Of a DNA stretch of 12,464 nucleotides, positions 1 to 7,867 are shown piece by piece. Below the pieces are notes generated by a model. It saw only the letters and a list, made by a program, of their open reading frames with translations, had not been told where the DNA came from and searched no databases. Source of the DNA: Nitrospirota bacterium (GTDB lineage: Bacteria; Nitrospinota; Nitrospinia; Nitrospinales; Nitrospinaceae); the NCBI GenBank assembly GCA_003229345.1, contig QIDN01000477.1, positions 1-12,464 on the forward strand, written 5' to 3'. The position numbers and the translations under genes are program-made. Each line of letters opens with the position of its first letter. The stretch's first letter is position 1.

Positions 1-508
1 GGGCCATGGCGTCGGCGATGGTTTCGAGGGCTTCCTTTTTGCCGAAGAAGTCTTCGACCACGACTTTTTTATCCTCCAACTCCTTGTAATCTTCGAAGAA
101 CCGTTTCACCTCCGTCATGCGGTGGGGCGGCAGTTCGCTCATCAATTCATAATGCGCATACTCCGGGTCGTCGGCGTGCACGGCAATGATCTTGTCGTCG
201 GCCTCGCCATGGTCGATCATTTTCATCAGGCCGATGGGCTTCGCCCGCATGATGGACAAAGGCACCACCGGTTCCTGCCCGAGCACGAGAATATCGAGCG
301 GATCATGGTCTTCGCAATAAGTGCGGGGAATGAAGCCGTAGTTGGCGGGATACTGCACGGAGCTATACAGAATACGGTCGACGCGGATCATGCCGGTCGC
401 CTTGTCCAGTTCGTATTTGGTCTTGGAGCCTTTGGGAACTTCGATGATGGCCGGAAAAATTTCCGGACGGTCATTGCCCAACTCTACATCATGCCAGGGA
501 CTTAACAT
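1..508 (-). CDS. ppa: Inorganic pyrophosphatase, family I (3' end cut by window edge)
   Basis: This soluble cytoplasmic enzyme hydrolyses pyrophosphate to two phosphates and so pulls nucleotide-polymerising and activating reactions forward. Reading down from the ATG at 506-508 gives 169 residues with no stop before the window edge. Bacterial family I enzymes are about 170-180 residues, so only a few C-terminal residues should be missing. The active-site set is visible: EVPKGSKTKYE (about 23-33), YPANYGFIP (53-61), the metal-binding D-x-D-P-x-D motif as DHDPLD (67-72), D104 with K106, and Y141-K142 in FFEDYKEL. The start codon is preceded by a weak purine-rich AGAGAG. The gene lies 187 nt downstream of lon on the same strand, behind repeat-like hairpins and a plausible promoter of its own, so it is probably transcribed separately. 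The identification is very secure. Confidence 0.96.
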   Translation of the reverse strand, partial: MLSPWHDVELGNDRPEIFPAIIEVPKGSKTKYELDKATGMIRVDRILYSSVQYPANYGFIPRTYCEDHDPLDILVLGQEPVVPLSIMRAKPIGLMKMIDHGEADDKIIAVHADDPEYAHYELMSELPPHRMTEVKRFFEDYKELEDKKVVVEDFFGKKEALETIADAMA

Positions 509-570
509 AAGATTATTCTCTCTAAAATTTAATGACTAATAAAATTTTGACCGGGTAACAAGATAACCCG

Positions 571-600
571 ATTAAAAATAGTTGCTTGATCGGTGGTTAA
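571..600 (-). promoter_or_regulatory. Putative sigma70-type promoter for ppa
   Basis: On the minus strand a TTAACC -35-like hexamer (595-600) is followed after 18 nt by a TTTAAT -10-like hexamer (571-576), inside an AT-rich gap. A transcript would start near 564, leaving a leader of about 56 nt before the ppa ATG. A short inverted repeat, CGGGT (552-556) with ACCCG (566-570), sits at the expected start site. This is consensus matching by eye only. Confidence 0.35.
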
Positions 601-610
601 TATTCTAGCC

Positions 611-631
611 ACCCTTCGACAAGCTCAGGGT
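611..631. repeat. Short palindromic intergenic repeat-like element (type A)
   Basis: The core CCCTTCGACAAGCTCAGGG is flanked so that ACCCT (611-615) pairs with AGGGT (627-631). From memory, near-identical cores occur as dispersed intergenic repeats in many bacterial genomes. Only one copy is present here, so its repeat status cannot be shown from this window. It may also act as a weak hairpin downstream of lon. Confidence 0.5.
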
Positions 632-655
632 GACGCTGAGGAGAAATCCCCCCGG

Positions 656-672
656 CCCCCTTTACAAGGGGG
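656..672. repeat. Short GC-rich hairpin, repeat-like (type B)
   Basis: CCCCCTT (656-662) and AAGGGGG (666-672) form a perfect 7-bp stem around a TAC loop, 24 nt from the stop codon of lon. C/G-run hairpins of this kind are often dispersed in intergenic DNA. On the minus strand the stem is followed by a G-run rather than a T-run, so it is not a classical intrinsic terminator. It could still protect the 3' end of the lon mRNA. Confidence 0.45.
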
Positions 673-695
673 AGGCGGCGAGACACTGCAACGGG

Positions 696-3113
696 CTAGT
701 TCAAGTGGGAGACGGAGGGGCGGCGTGTGGTACTCGTTTTGCGCGGCTTTACGGTTCTTGAGGCGGCCTTCTTCGTTTTCTTGAGACTTAACTTCTTCTT
801 GAAACTGTGCTTGATCACTTCGTCCATCGATTCCACTGCAATGAAATTGATTTCCTTGCGAACGTTTGCCGGAATTTCCGGCACATCTTTTTCGTTGTCT
901 TTCGGGATGATGATGTTTGCAATCTTCACACGGTGCGCCGCCAGAGCTTTCTCCTTGAGTCCACCGATGGGTAAGACCTTGCCGGTCAGAGTCACCTCAC
1001 CCGTCATGGTGATATCCCGACGGACCGGATTGCCCGTCAACGCGGAGATAATTGCTACGGCGATGGTGATGCCCGCCGAAGGTCCATCTTTTGGGATGGC
1101 GCCTTCGGGAATGTGCACGTGCAGGTCCACCTTCTGATAAAAGTTTTTGGGCAAACCCAACTCCGCCGATCGCTGGCGCACATAACTGAACGCGACTTGC
1201 ACCGACTCTTTCATGACGTCTCCCAGCTTACCGGTGGGTGGTGATACCTTACCTGTTCCGGGAATGGTGATGACTTCTATGTTGAGCAATTCACCCCCGA
1301 ACTCGGTCCACGCCAAACCAGTGGCCACACCCACTTCCGATTCTTTCCGCTCCACGTCTTTCGAAAACTTGATAACCCCCAGGTACTTGCTCAATCCTGC
1401 CGGCTTTAAATCAATGGACGTTTTCTTGCCTTTCTCGACCACCTGCGTCGCGGCTTTGCGGCAAAGCGTACCGATTTCTCGCTCGAGACTGCGCACCCCC
1501 GCCTCCCGCGTGTACCCCTGTATGACCGCCTGAAGTATGGTTTTGCTGATCTTCAGGTTGCGGGTGGTCAGGCCGTGTTCCTTCAATTTTTTGGGCACCA
1601 GAAATTTAGTGGCAATGGATAGTTTTTCCTCCTCGGTGTAACCCGTGAGGCGAATGATTTCCATGCGATCCTGCAACGGCTGTGGGATGGTGTGCAAAAC
1701 ATTGGCGGTGCAGATGAATAACACCTTCGACAGATCGTAATCGACTTCGAGAAAATGATCGTTGAAGTTGCTGTTCTGTTCCGGGTCGAGTACTTCCAGC
1801 AGGGCCGAAGAGGGATCGCCGCGGAAGTCCATACTCATCTTGTCCACTTCATCAAGCAGGAATACCGGGTTGAGCGTTCCGGCCTTTTTCATACCTTGGA
1901 CAATTTTCCCAGGCATCGCACCGATATAAGTGCGCCGGTGGCCTCTTATCTCCGCTTCGTCGCGTACGCCGCCCAGGGAAATGCGTACGAACTTGCGTCC
2001 CGTGGCGCGAGCGACGGATTTCCCCAGAGAGGTTTTACCCACACCGGGAGGACCTACCAGACACAGAATCGGGCCTTTCATATTTTTTACCAACTTCATG
2101 ACGGCCAAATGCTCAACGATGCGTTCTTTGACTTTTTCCAGACCGTAATGGTCGTCGTCCAGAATTTTTTGCGCCTGTTTCAAGTTGACCTTGTCGGAAC
2201 CGGGACCTGCCTTCCAGGGTAAATCGACCAACCAGTCGATGTAATTGCGGACCACCGTGCCCTCGGCGGACATGGGTTGCATGCCTTCGAGACGCCGCAA
2301 TTCCTTGCCCGCCTTTTCGTTGACGTCCTTCGGCATCTTGGCTTTTTTGATTTTCGCCGCCAACTCGTCGAAGTCGGATTTGAATTCGTCGCGCTTTCCC
2401 AGTTCCTTCTGGATCGCCTTCATCTGCTCATTGAGATAAAACTCTTTCTGACTGCGCTCCATCTGCTTGCGTACGCGGCCGTGTACCCGTTTCTCTATCT
2501 TGAGAATTTCCATTTCTGATTTCAGGCTGGTGATGATTTTGTTCAGGCGGTCTTCGGGACTGAACGTATCCAGCATGTCCTGCTTTTCGGCGATTTGAAA
2601 CACCATGTAGGATGCAATGGTGTCGGCAAAACGGTGCGGCTCGGTGATGTTGGAGATGGCGGTGATGGATTCGAGAGGGATTTTCTGGTTGAGTTTGGCG
2701 TACTGCTCGAACTGCCCCTCGATACTGCGCATCAGGGCTTTGAGTTCCGGAGTGACTTGGACGTTTTCCTCAATGCGGGCCACTTCCACTTCATAGTAAT
2801 TGGGGTTTTCCTCGAACCCGATAATGCGCCCTCTCTGCATGCCTTCCACCAGCACTTTCATGGTGCCATCGGTGAGCTTCAGGATTTGCAGAATATTCGC
2901 GAAGGTTCCCGTTTCGTAAATGTCGCTGGGTTTGGGATCGTTGATATTGGCATGGCGTTGAGCGGAAAGGAAAACGCTTTTCTGTTCCGCCATGGCTTTT
3001 TCCAACGCGCGGACGGATTTCTCCCGCCCGACAAACAGGGGAATAACCATGAAAGGGAACACCACGATATCCCGGAGCGGGACGAGGGGAAGCACCAGAC
3101 GTTCTGCACTCAT
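696..3113 (-). CDS. lon: ATP-dependent Lon protease (LonA type)
   Basis: Lon is a cytoplasmic homohexameric AAA+ serine-lysine protease that degrades misfolded and specific regulatory proteins. The 805 residues show the complete LonA layout. The N-terminal substrate-recognition domain spans roughly 7-200, followed by a helical region to about 300. The AAA+ module has Walker A GPPGVGKTS (354-362) and Walker B VFLLDEVDK (417-425). The C-terminal peptidase has catalytic Ser679 in PKDGPSAG and Lys722 in GGLKEKA, the same numbers as in E. coli Lon. The last 35 or so residues form a lysine/arginine-rich tail (about 772-805). The ATG lies 2 nt after the clpX stop, so translation is probably coupled, with only a weak GGCGAG ribosome site inside the clpX end. 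It is the last gene of the tig-clpP-clpX-lon cluster. Confidence 0.98.
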   Translation of the reverse strand: MSAERLVLPLVPLRDIVVFPFMVIPLFVGREKSVRALEKAMAEQKSVFLSAQRHANINDPKPSDIYETGTFANILQILKLTDGTMKVLVEGMQRGRIIGFEENPNYYEVEVARIEENVQVTPELKALMRSIEGQFEQYAKLNQKIPLESITAISNITEPHRFADTIASYMVFQIAEKQDMLDTFSPEDRLNKIITSLKSEMEILKIEKRVHGRVRKQMERSQKEFYLNEQMKAIQKELGKRDEFKSDFDELAAKIKKAKMPKDVNEKAGKELRRLEGMQPMSAEGTVVRNYIDWLVDLPWKAGPGSDKVNLKQAQKILDDDHYGLEKVKERIVEHLAVMKLVKNMKGPILCLVGPPGVGKTSLGKSVARATGRKFVRISLGGVRDEAEIRGHRRTYIGAMPGKIVQGMKKAGTLNPVFLLDEVDKMSMDFRGDPSSALLEVLDPEQNSNFNDHFLEVDYDLSKVLFICTANVLHTIPQPLQDRMEIIRLTGYTEEEKLSIATKFLVPKKLKEHGLTTRNLKISKTILQAVIQGYTREAGVRSLEREIGTLCRKAATQVVEKGKKTSIDLKPAGLSKYLGVIKFSKDVERKESEVGVATGLAWTEFGGELLNIEVITIPGTGKVSPPTGKLGDVMKESVQVAFSYVRQRSAELGLPKNFYQKVDLHVHIPEGAIPKDGPSAGITIAVAIISALTGNPVRRDITMTGEVTLTGKVLPIGGLKEKALAAHRVKIANIIIPKDNEKDVPEIPANVRKEINFIAVESMDEVIKHSFKKKLSLKKTKKAASRTVKPRKTSTTRRPSVSHLN

Positions 3114-3115
3114 AT

Positions 3116-4363
<1,248 letters not shown>

Positions 4364-4412
4364 TCAGTCCTCCAATTGTGTTGGGATGCCCCGTCCAATC
4401 GGTTGATGGATT

Positions 4413-5066
4413 TTATTTTTTATCTTTCTTGTCCTTACCCTTGGGCGTATCGATGCGGTTGGTGATCACATTATCGATAATACCGTACTCTTTGGCTTCT
4501 TCGCCGGTCATGAAATTATCCCGCTCCGTATCCTTGCGGACCTTATCCTTGGGCTGGCCGGTATGCTTGGCCATAATGTCATCCAGTCTCTCCCGAATCT
4601 GTGAAATCTCCTTGGCCTGAATCTGGATATCGGTGCTTTGGCCCTGAAATCCGCCGGACGGTTGGTGAATCATGATCCGGGAATTGGGCAGGGTATAGCG
4701 TTTTCCCTTGGTACCGGCGGCCAGCAACAAGGCGCCCATACTGGCGGCCTGCCCCAGGCAGATGGTCTGCACATCCGGCTTGATATACTGCATCGTATCA
4801 TATATTGCCAGCCCGGAAGAGACGTTCCCGCCGGGGCTGTTGATGTAGAGATAAATGTCCTGATCCGGTTCGTCGGATTCCAGAAACAGCAATTGCGCGA
4901 TGATCAGGTTGGCCATATGGTCTTCCACCTGAGTTCCTATGAAAATAATACGGTCCTTCAGTAGACGGGAATAGATGTCATAAGACCGTTCGCCGCGGCT
5001 GGTCTGCTCGACCACTATCGGCACCAGTTGGTTCGTAATCGAATTGTAATGCTCGCTACTTGTCAT
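4413..5066 (-). CDS. clpP: ATP-dependent Clp protease proteolytic subunit ClpP
   Basis: ClpP is the serine peptidase that forms the double-heptamer degradation chamber capped by ClpX. The 217 residues contain the full catalytic triad: Ser109 in GQAASMGALLL, His134 in RIMIHQPSGG and Asp183 in TERDNFM. The INSPGG strand (75-80), which lines the active site, is also present. The C-terminus ends in a lysine/aspartate-rich tail (PKGKDKKDKK), longer and more basic than in many homologues. No good Shine-Dalgarno sequence precedes the ATG; the upstream bases are A-rich. The gene sits 125 nt downstream of tig, with a potential leader hairpin between them, and 49 nt upstream of its partner clpX. Confidence 0.98.
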   Translation of the reverse strand: MTSSEHYNSITNQLVPIVVEQTSRGERSYDIYSRLLKDRIIFIGTQVEDHMANLIIAQLLFLESDEPDQDIYLYINSPGGNVSSGLAIYDTMQYIKPDVQTICLGQAASMGALLLAAGTKGKRYTLPNSRIMIHQPSGGFQGQSTDIQIQAKEISQIRERLDDIMAKHTGQPKDKVRKDTERDNFMTGEEAKEYGIIDNVITNRIDTPKGKDKKDKK

Positions 5067-5108
5067 CTATTTTTTCGCTTTCTGTAAAGGATGGTTGGAT
5101 CAGATTGG

Positions 5109-5147
5109 ACCTGTTCAAAAACCCGGCACCATGTACCGAAAACAGGT
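5109..5147 (-). repeat. Inverted repeat in the tig-clpP gap (possible leader hairpin)
   Basis: ACCTGTT (5109-5115) and AACAGGT (5141-5147) are perfect 7-bp inverted arms separated by 25 nt. The spacer itself holds the imperfect palindrome GGCACCATGTACC. The element lies in the 125-nt gap upstream of clpP and has no T-run after it, so it is not an obvious terminator. It could be an RNA hairpin at a processing or attenuation point, or an operator. No function is demonstrated. Confidence 0.3.
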
Positions 5148-5191
5148 GATAGAGCATGCCTGGCTAGCCGGTCGAAAACTCGGTATCTTCT

Positions 5192-6529
5192 TTAATTATT
5201 GACTTCTAACTCACTTCTGTCAACCATTTCTTCGGTTACTTTTACCTGGTCGATCAGCTCGTCCAGAGTTTTCTCGCGTCGCATCCGGGAATGCAATCGC
5301 AACAGGGCTCCCGATTCGGACCACTCCTTTTTCAGCTTCTTCAGGTTGCTTCCCATCATCTGCGCAAAGCTGGTCATCTCCCGGTTGAGGTCCTGCTCGC
5401 TGACCTCGATGTTGAAATCGTCGGACAATTGCCCGATGACCAGTTCCTGCTGGAGGATTTTGACGGCTCCCTCGCGGTGCTTCTTTTCATCTTCAGGAGT
5501 GATCGTGTCGGCGGTCAAAGCGCCTTCCGCTGAGGTGTCGACGGGATTGCCGGTGGCGGCCTGTTTTTCCTTATTCACCATGAAGGCTATCTGCTCCTTC
5601 ACCAGCTTTTCAGGAATGTTGATGGGATTGGCCTCGCCCAGCTTCTCCTCCAATTCTTTGCGGGAGACTTTTTTGGCCTGACTGCGCTCGAAGGCCAGTA
5701 AATCGTCGCGAAGGCCCTGGCGCATTTCCTCGAGATTGTTGTAAACCTTTTTAGGGTCGGCGGTCTGGGCGAATTCGTCGTTCAATTCCGGCAACTCTTT
5801 GATCTGAATTCCTTTCAGGAGCACCTTGAACTCGACCTCCTGGTCGGCGATGGCGGTATTGGGGTGGTCCTTCGGCATGGATAGCTGAAAGGTCCGTTCC
5901 TCCTCCAACTGCATGCCGGTGACTTGTTCGTCAAACCCCTCGACCAGATTTTTGGCACCGATTTGGATAACGTAATCCTTGGCGGAACCTTCCTTGATGG
6001 GCTGGCCGTCGACAGTGCAGTCGAAATCAATGTTGATGAGATCATCCTTCTGCGAGGCGCGGTCGGTCACCTGCACGGATTTCGCCTTCTGCTGACGATA
6101 AGCTTCGATCATCTTCTCGACATCTTCATCGGTGATTTTCGGAATTTTCAGACTGACTTCCAAATTCTTATAATCATTGATCTCTATGGGCGGCAAAACT
6201 TCGACGTTGGCTGTCACAGTGATGTCCGTGCCCTCTTCGGCATTGATCTCGACGACGGACGGATCACCCATCGCCCGCAATTTGTTATCCTGGATGCCCT
6301 GGGAGATACTGTCCGAGACCATCTGCGTCAGCACTTCCTGTTTGACCTCCGGCCCGAAGCGCTTTTCCATGATGGATGCCGGAACCTTGCCGGGGCGGAA
6401 TCCAGGAACCTTCACCTCGCGGCCCAGCTTCTGATAATAGGCTTTGAGCTTGGACTGGTAATCGCTCAGCGGAATTTCGATCTTCAGCTTGCGGTTGCAG
6501 GCGTCAATCTCCTCAACTTCGCATTTCAT
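5192..6529 (-). CDS. tig: Trigger factor (ribosome-associated chaperone / prolyl isomerase)
   Basis: Trigger factor binds near the ribosomal exit tunnel and shelters nascent chains; its middle domain is an FKBP-type peptidyl-prolyl isomerase. The 445 residues match the family length. The ribosome-binding signature GFRPGKVP is at 43-50 in the N-terminal domain. The FKBP-like domain spans about 150-245, including the VEGFDEQVTGM stretch (196-206). A charged helical C-terminal chaperone domain follows (about 250-430). The ATG at 6527-6529 lacks a recognisable Shine-Dalgarno sequence, since the upstream bases are AT-rich. The alternative in-frame options would cut into the conserved first strand, so this start is kept. 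The gene begins 33 nt after the tRNA-Leu with no terminator between, so it is probably cotranscribed with the tRNA and released by tRNA processing. Confidence 0.97.
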   Translation of the reverse strand: MKCEVEEIDACNRKLKIEIPLSDYQSKLKAYYQKLGREVKVPGFRPGKVPASIMEKRFGPEVKQEVLTQMVSDSISQGIQDNKLRAMGDPSVVEINAEEGTDITVTANVEVLPPIEINDYKNLEVSLKIPKITDEDVEKMIEAYRQQKAKSVQVTDRASQKDDLINIDFDCTVDGQPIKEGSAKDYVIQIGAKNLVEGFDEQVTGMQLEEERTFQLSMPKDHPNTAIADQEVEFKVLLKGIQIKELPELNDEFAQTADPKKVYNNLEEMRQGLRDDLLAFERSQAKKVSRKELEEKLGEANPINIPEKLVKEQIAFMVNKEKQAATGNPVDTSAEGALTADTITPEDEKKHREGAVKILQQELVIGQLSDDFNIEVSEQDLNREMTSFAQMMGSNLKKLKKEWSESGALLRLHSRMRREKTLDELIDQVKVTEEMVDRSELEVNN

Positions 6530-6562
6530 AAGTATTTGTATTTTATAGGGTTAACATTCCAA

Positions 6563-6642
6563 TGCGAAGGGGGGGATTCGAACCCCCACGGTTGCCCACT
6601 GGTTCCTAAAACCAGCGCGTCTGCCAGTTCCGCCACCCTCGC
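6563..6642 (-). tRNA. tRNA-Leu, anticodon UAG
   Basis: The minus strand folds as a class II tRNA of 80 nt. Acceptor GCGAGGG pairs with CCTTCGC, including one G-U, and the discriminator is A. The D-arm carries the AACTGGCAGAC loop region. The anticodon stem CTGGT/ACCAG encloses TTTAGGA, giving anticodon TAG, which reads CUN leucine codons. A short variable arm (TGGGCAACCGT) and a T-arm GGGGG-TTCGAAT-CCCCC complete it. The 3' CCA is not encoded. A near-consensus promoter starts about 10 nt upstream, and tig begins 33 nt downstream on the same strand. Confidence 0.97.
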
Positions 6643-6658
6643 GTTTAGTGAGTTACCG

Positions 6659-6687
6659 ATTAAATCACCTTTTATCAGGCGTGTCAA
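6659..6687 (-). promoter_or_regulatory. Strong sigma70-type promoter (proximal) for tRNA-Leu and tig
   Basis: On the minus strand a perfect TTGACA -35 (6682-6687) is followed after exactly 17 nt by TTTAAT (6659-6664), a 5/6 -10 match. The start point would be near 6652, about 10 nt before the tRNA, the usual geometry for a stable-RNA promoter. The spacer contains GCCTGATAAAA, one arm of an 11-bp inverted repeat. Confidence 0.7.
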
Positions 6688-6731
6688 ACCGTGACCCCGC
6701 GCGAAACATTTTGAAAATAGGCCTGATAAAA
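6670..6731. repeat. Perfect 11-bp inverted repeat with 40-nt spacing, across two tandem promoters
   Basis: TTTTATCAGGC (6670-6680) and GCCTGATAAAA (6721-6731) are exact reverse complements. Each arm lies entirely within the -35/-10 spacer of one of the two minus-strand promoters. Their centres are about 51 bp apart, close to five helical turns. This suggests paired operator sites or a looping arrangement; a single site by chance cannot be excluded. The distal arm also creates TGATAAAAT, which resembles a plus-strand extended -10. Confidence 0.5.
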
Positions 6732-6742
6732 TGCAGGGTCAA
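6714..6742 (-). promoter_or_regulatory. Second (distal) sigma70-type promoter for tRNA-Leu and tig
   Basis: On the minus strand TTGACC (6737-6742) is a 5/6 match to the -35 consensus. It is followed after 17 nt by TATTTT (6714-6719), a 4/6 -10. Transcription would begin near 6707, about 65 nt upstream of the tRNA. Its spacer holds TTTTATCAGGC, the other arm of the inverted repeat found in the proximal promoter. Confidence 0.5.
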
Positions 6743-6750
6743 AATAGTCG

Positions 6751-6779
6751 TTGCCAAACATTCGGGAATGCTCCACTAT
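6751..6779 (+). promoter_or_regulatory. Putative promoter of the DUF3365 heme protein gene, with palindromic spacer
   Basis: TTGCCA (6751-6756) and CACTAT (6774-6779) have 17-nt spacing, giving a moderate sigma70-like match facing the plus-strand gene. The spacer contains the perfect 12-bp palindrome CATTCGGGAATG (6759-6770), well placed for a repressor or activator. The leader to the ATG would be about 58 nt. The assignment rests on consensus matching by eye. Confidence 0.3.
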
Positions 6780-6844
6780 TCGACTGTCCTTCCAGATAGA
6801 GCTGTTCGTCCAATACCTTTAACCTGATTCAAGGGGGGTATTTT

Positions 6845-7570
6845 ATGACCAACAAGTTCGTTTCATTCTTAATTCTTATAGGTTTTGTCATGGGTTTAGG
6901 GATCACGCCTGCGTGGTCCGGGGAAGACGAAGCCATCGCCAATGAGCTCACCACCCTGCTCAAATCATCACGCGCGGTTTTGGTTCAAAACAAACCTCTG
7001 ATTAAGAATCCTCAAAAAGCCGGTATCGACGTCAACAAGTTTCTGGCCATCACTTACAGCAACTACGAAAAAGCCACCGGCAAAAAGTTCAAGAAAGGCA
7101 GTGGAAATGTAGGCAAGGCTCAGGACCAACTGATTGAAGCCATCAAACAAGTAGTCGGTGAGGTGGTCAGCGGCAAAGACACGGCACTGGACCCGCAGGG
7201 GCGTTTTCTACCGGCTATCTTTGCCCGGAAAGCAGCAGCCAAGTTCGGCCAGGTTTCGGGAGGTCACATGACCCTGAAACTCACCACACGCGATGAATAC
7301 CTGGTGAATGCTTCCAATAAGGCCGATGCCTGGGAAAAGGGCGTTATCAATGGGAAATTTCTGAAACAAGGCTGGAAAAAGGGGAAATCTTTCTCCCAAG
7401 TGACTAAGCACAATGGTAAAAAGGCGTTTCGCCTGATTTCGCCCGAGTACTACAAGAAGGGTTGCATGGGTTGTCACGGCGGTAAAAACGGTGCCAAGAT
7501 TCACGCCAGTAAAATGCCGGGCCTGGAAGGCCAACTGGGCGGCGCTATCAGCGTATCGATTTACAAGTAA
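6845..7570 (+). CDS. Secreted monoheme protein of the DUF3365 / Tll0287-like family
   Basis: The 241-residue product starts with a classic signal peptide: K4, a hydrophobic core at about 5-20, and likely cleavage after AWS at about 25. The mature protein should be periplasmic. A single heme-c site CMGCH lies at 207-211 near the C-terminus, preceded by the RLISPEYYKKG strand. Overall pattern and length fit the DUF3365 (Tll0287-like, PAS-like fold) group of c-type heme proteins, proposed to sense redox state or small ligands. The two cysteines of the heme site are the only ones, so the protein cannot supply the cysteine axial ligand that I recall for cyanobacterial Tll0287. The start is supported by AAGGGGGG (6831-6838), 6 nt upstream. 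It is monocistronic, with its own terminator at 7684-7714. The physiological partner is unknown. Confidence 0.85.
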   Translation: MTNKFVSFLILIGFVMGLGITPAWSGEDEAIANELTTLLKSSRAVLVQNKPLIKNPQKAGIDVNKFLAITYSNYEKATGKKFKKGSGNVGKAQDQLIEAIKQVVGEVVSGKDTALDPQGRFLPAIFARKAAAKFGQVSGGHMTLKLTTRDEYLVNASNKADAWEKGVINGKFLKQGWKKGKSFSQVTKHNGKKAFRLISPEYYKKGCMGCHGGKNGAKIHASKMPGLEGQLGGAISVSIYK

Positions 7571-7683
7571 AACAACGAGCAAGAAAACTCTTTGGACGGA
7601 GCACTCACAGAGGCTGAACCTTCAAGTACTTAACACCCCCGAACCACATCAACCTTTGTCCCATCTGGAAAAATCATTTAGAA

Positions 7684-7714
7684 ACCGGAGCCTCCCCAGG
7701 CTCCGGTATTTTTT
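7684..7714 (+). terminator. Intrinsic (rho-independent) terminator after the DUF3365 gene
   Basis: ACCGGAGCCT (7684-7693) and AGGCTCCGGT (7698-7707) form a perfect 10-bp stem with a CCCC loop, followed by A and six T residues (7709-7714). It lies 113 nt after the stop codon, so the transcript has a long 3' untranslated stretch (7571-7683) with no other recognisable content. Confidence 0.92.
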
Positions 7715-7802
7715 CGCCCGCTCTTTGCCCTTCTGTAGATGCGAAAATCAAATACTGAGGCTCGCGGCGTTCCTCTGAAAATATGGTATATAGGATAGAA
7801 GT

Positions 7803-7832
7803 TTGATATTCCGATATTACTGAAAGGATGAT
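7803..7832 (+). promoter_or_regulatory. Weak candidate promoter for the DUF900-type hydrolase
   Basis: TTGATA (7803-7808) and GATGAT (7827-7832) are separated by 18 nt in an AT-rich stretch upstream of the hydrolase. GATATT is repeated with an 8-nt period across 7805-7818. The match is modest, and another AT-rich -10-like segment (TAGGAT, 7791-7796) lies just upstream, so the true start point is uncertain. Confidence 0.2.
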
Positions 7833-7867
7833 TCTTTCAACAAAACTTTAGGATGGAGGATCAGGCC

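Noticed and set aside
593..784. A 63-codon plus-strand frame over the lon-ppa gap.
   Set aside because: It is translated from the repeat-like hairpins and the antisense of the lon end, with low-complexity residues and no ribosome site.
5924..6694. A 256-codon plus-strand frame running from tig through the tRNA.
   Set aside because: It crosses the tRNA gene and is antisense to trigger factor, so it cannot be a real coding region.
7491..7778. A 95-codon plus-strand frame overlapping the end of the heme protein gene.
   Set aside because: It runs through the intrinsic terminator stem and its first part is an out-of-frame copy of the heme protein gene.
7853..7867. Earlier in-frame ATG for the hydrolase (five extra residues).
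   Set aside because: This ATG overlaps the GGAGG sequence that serves the ATG at 7868 and has no ribosome site of its own.
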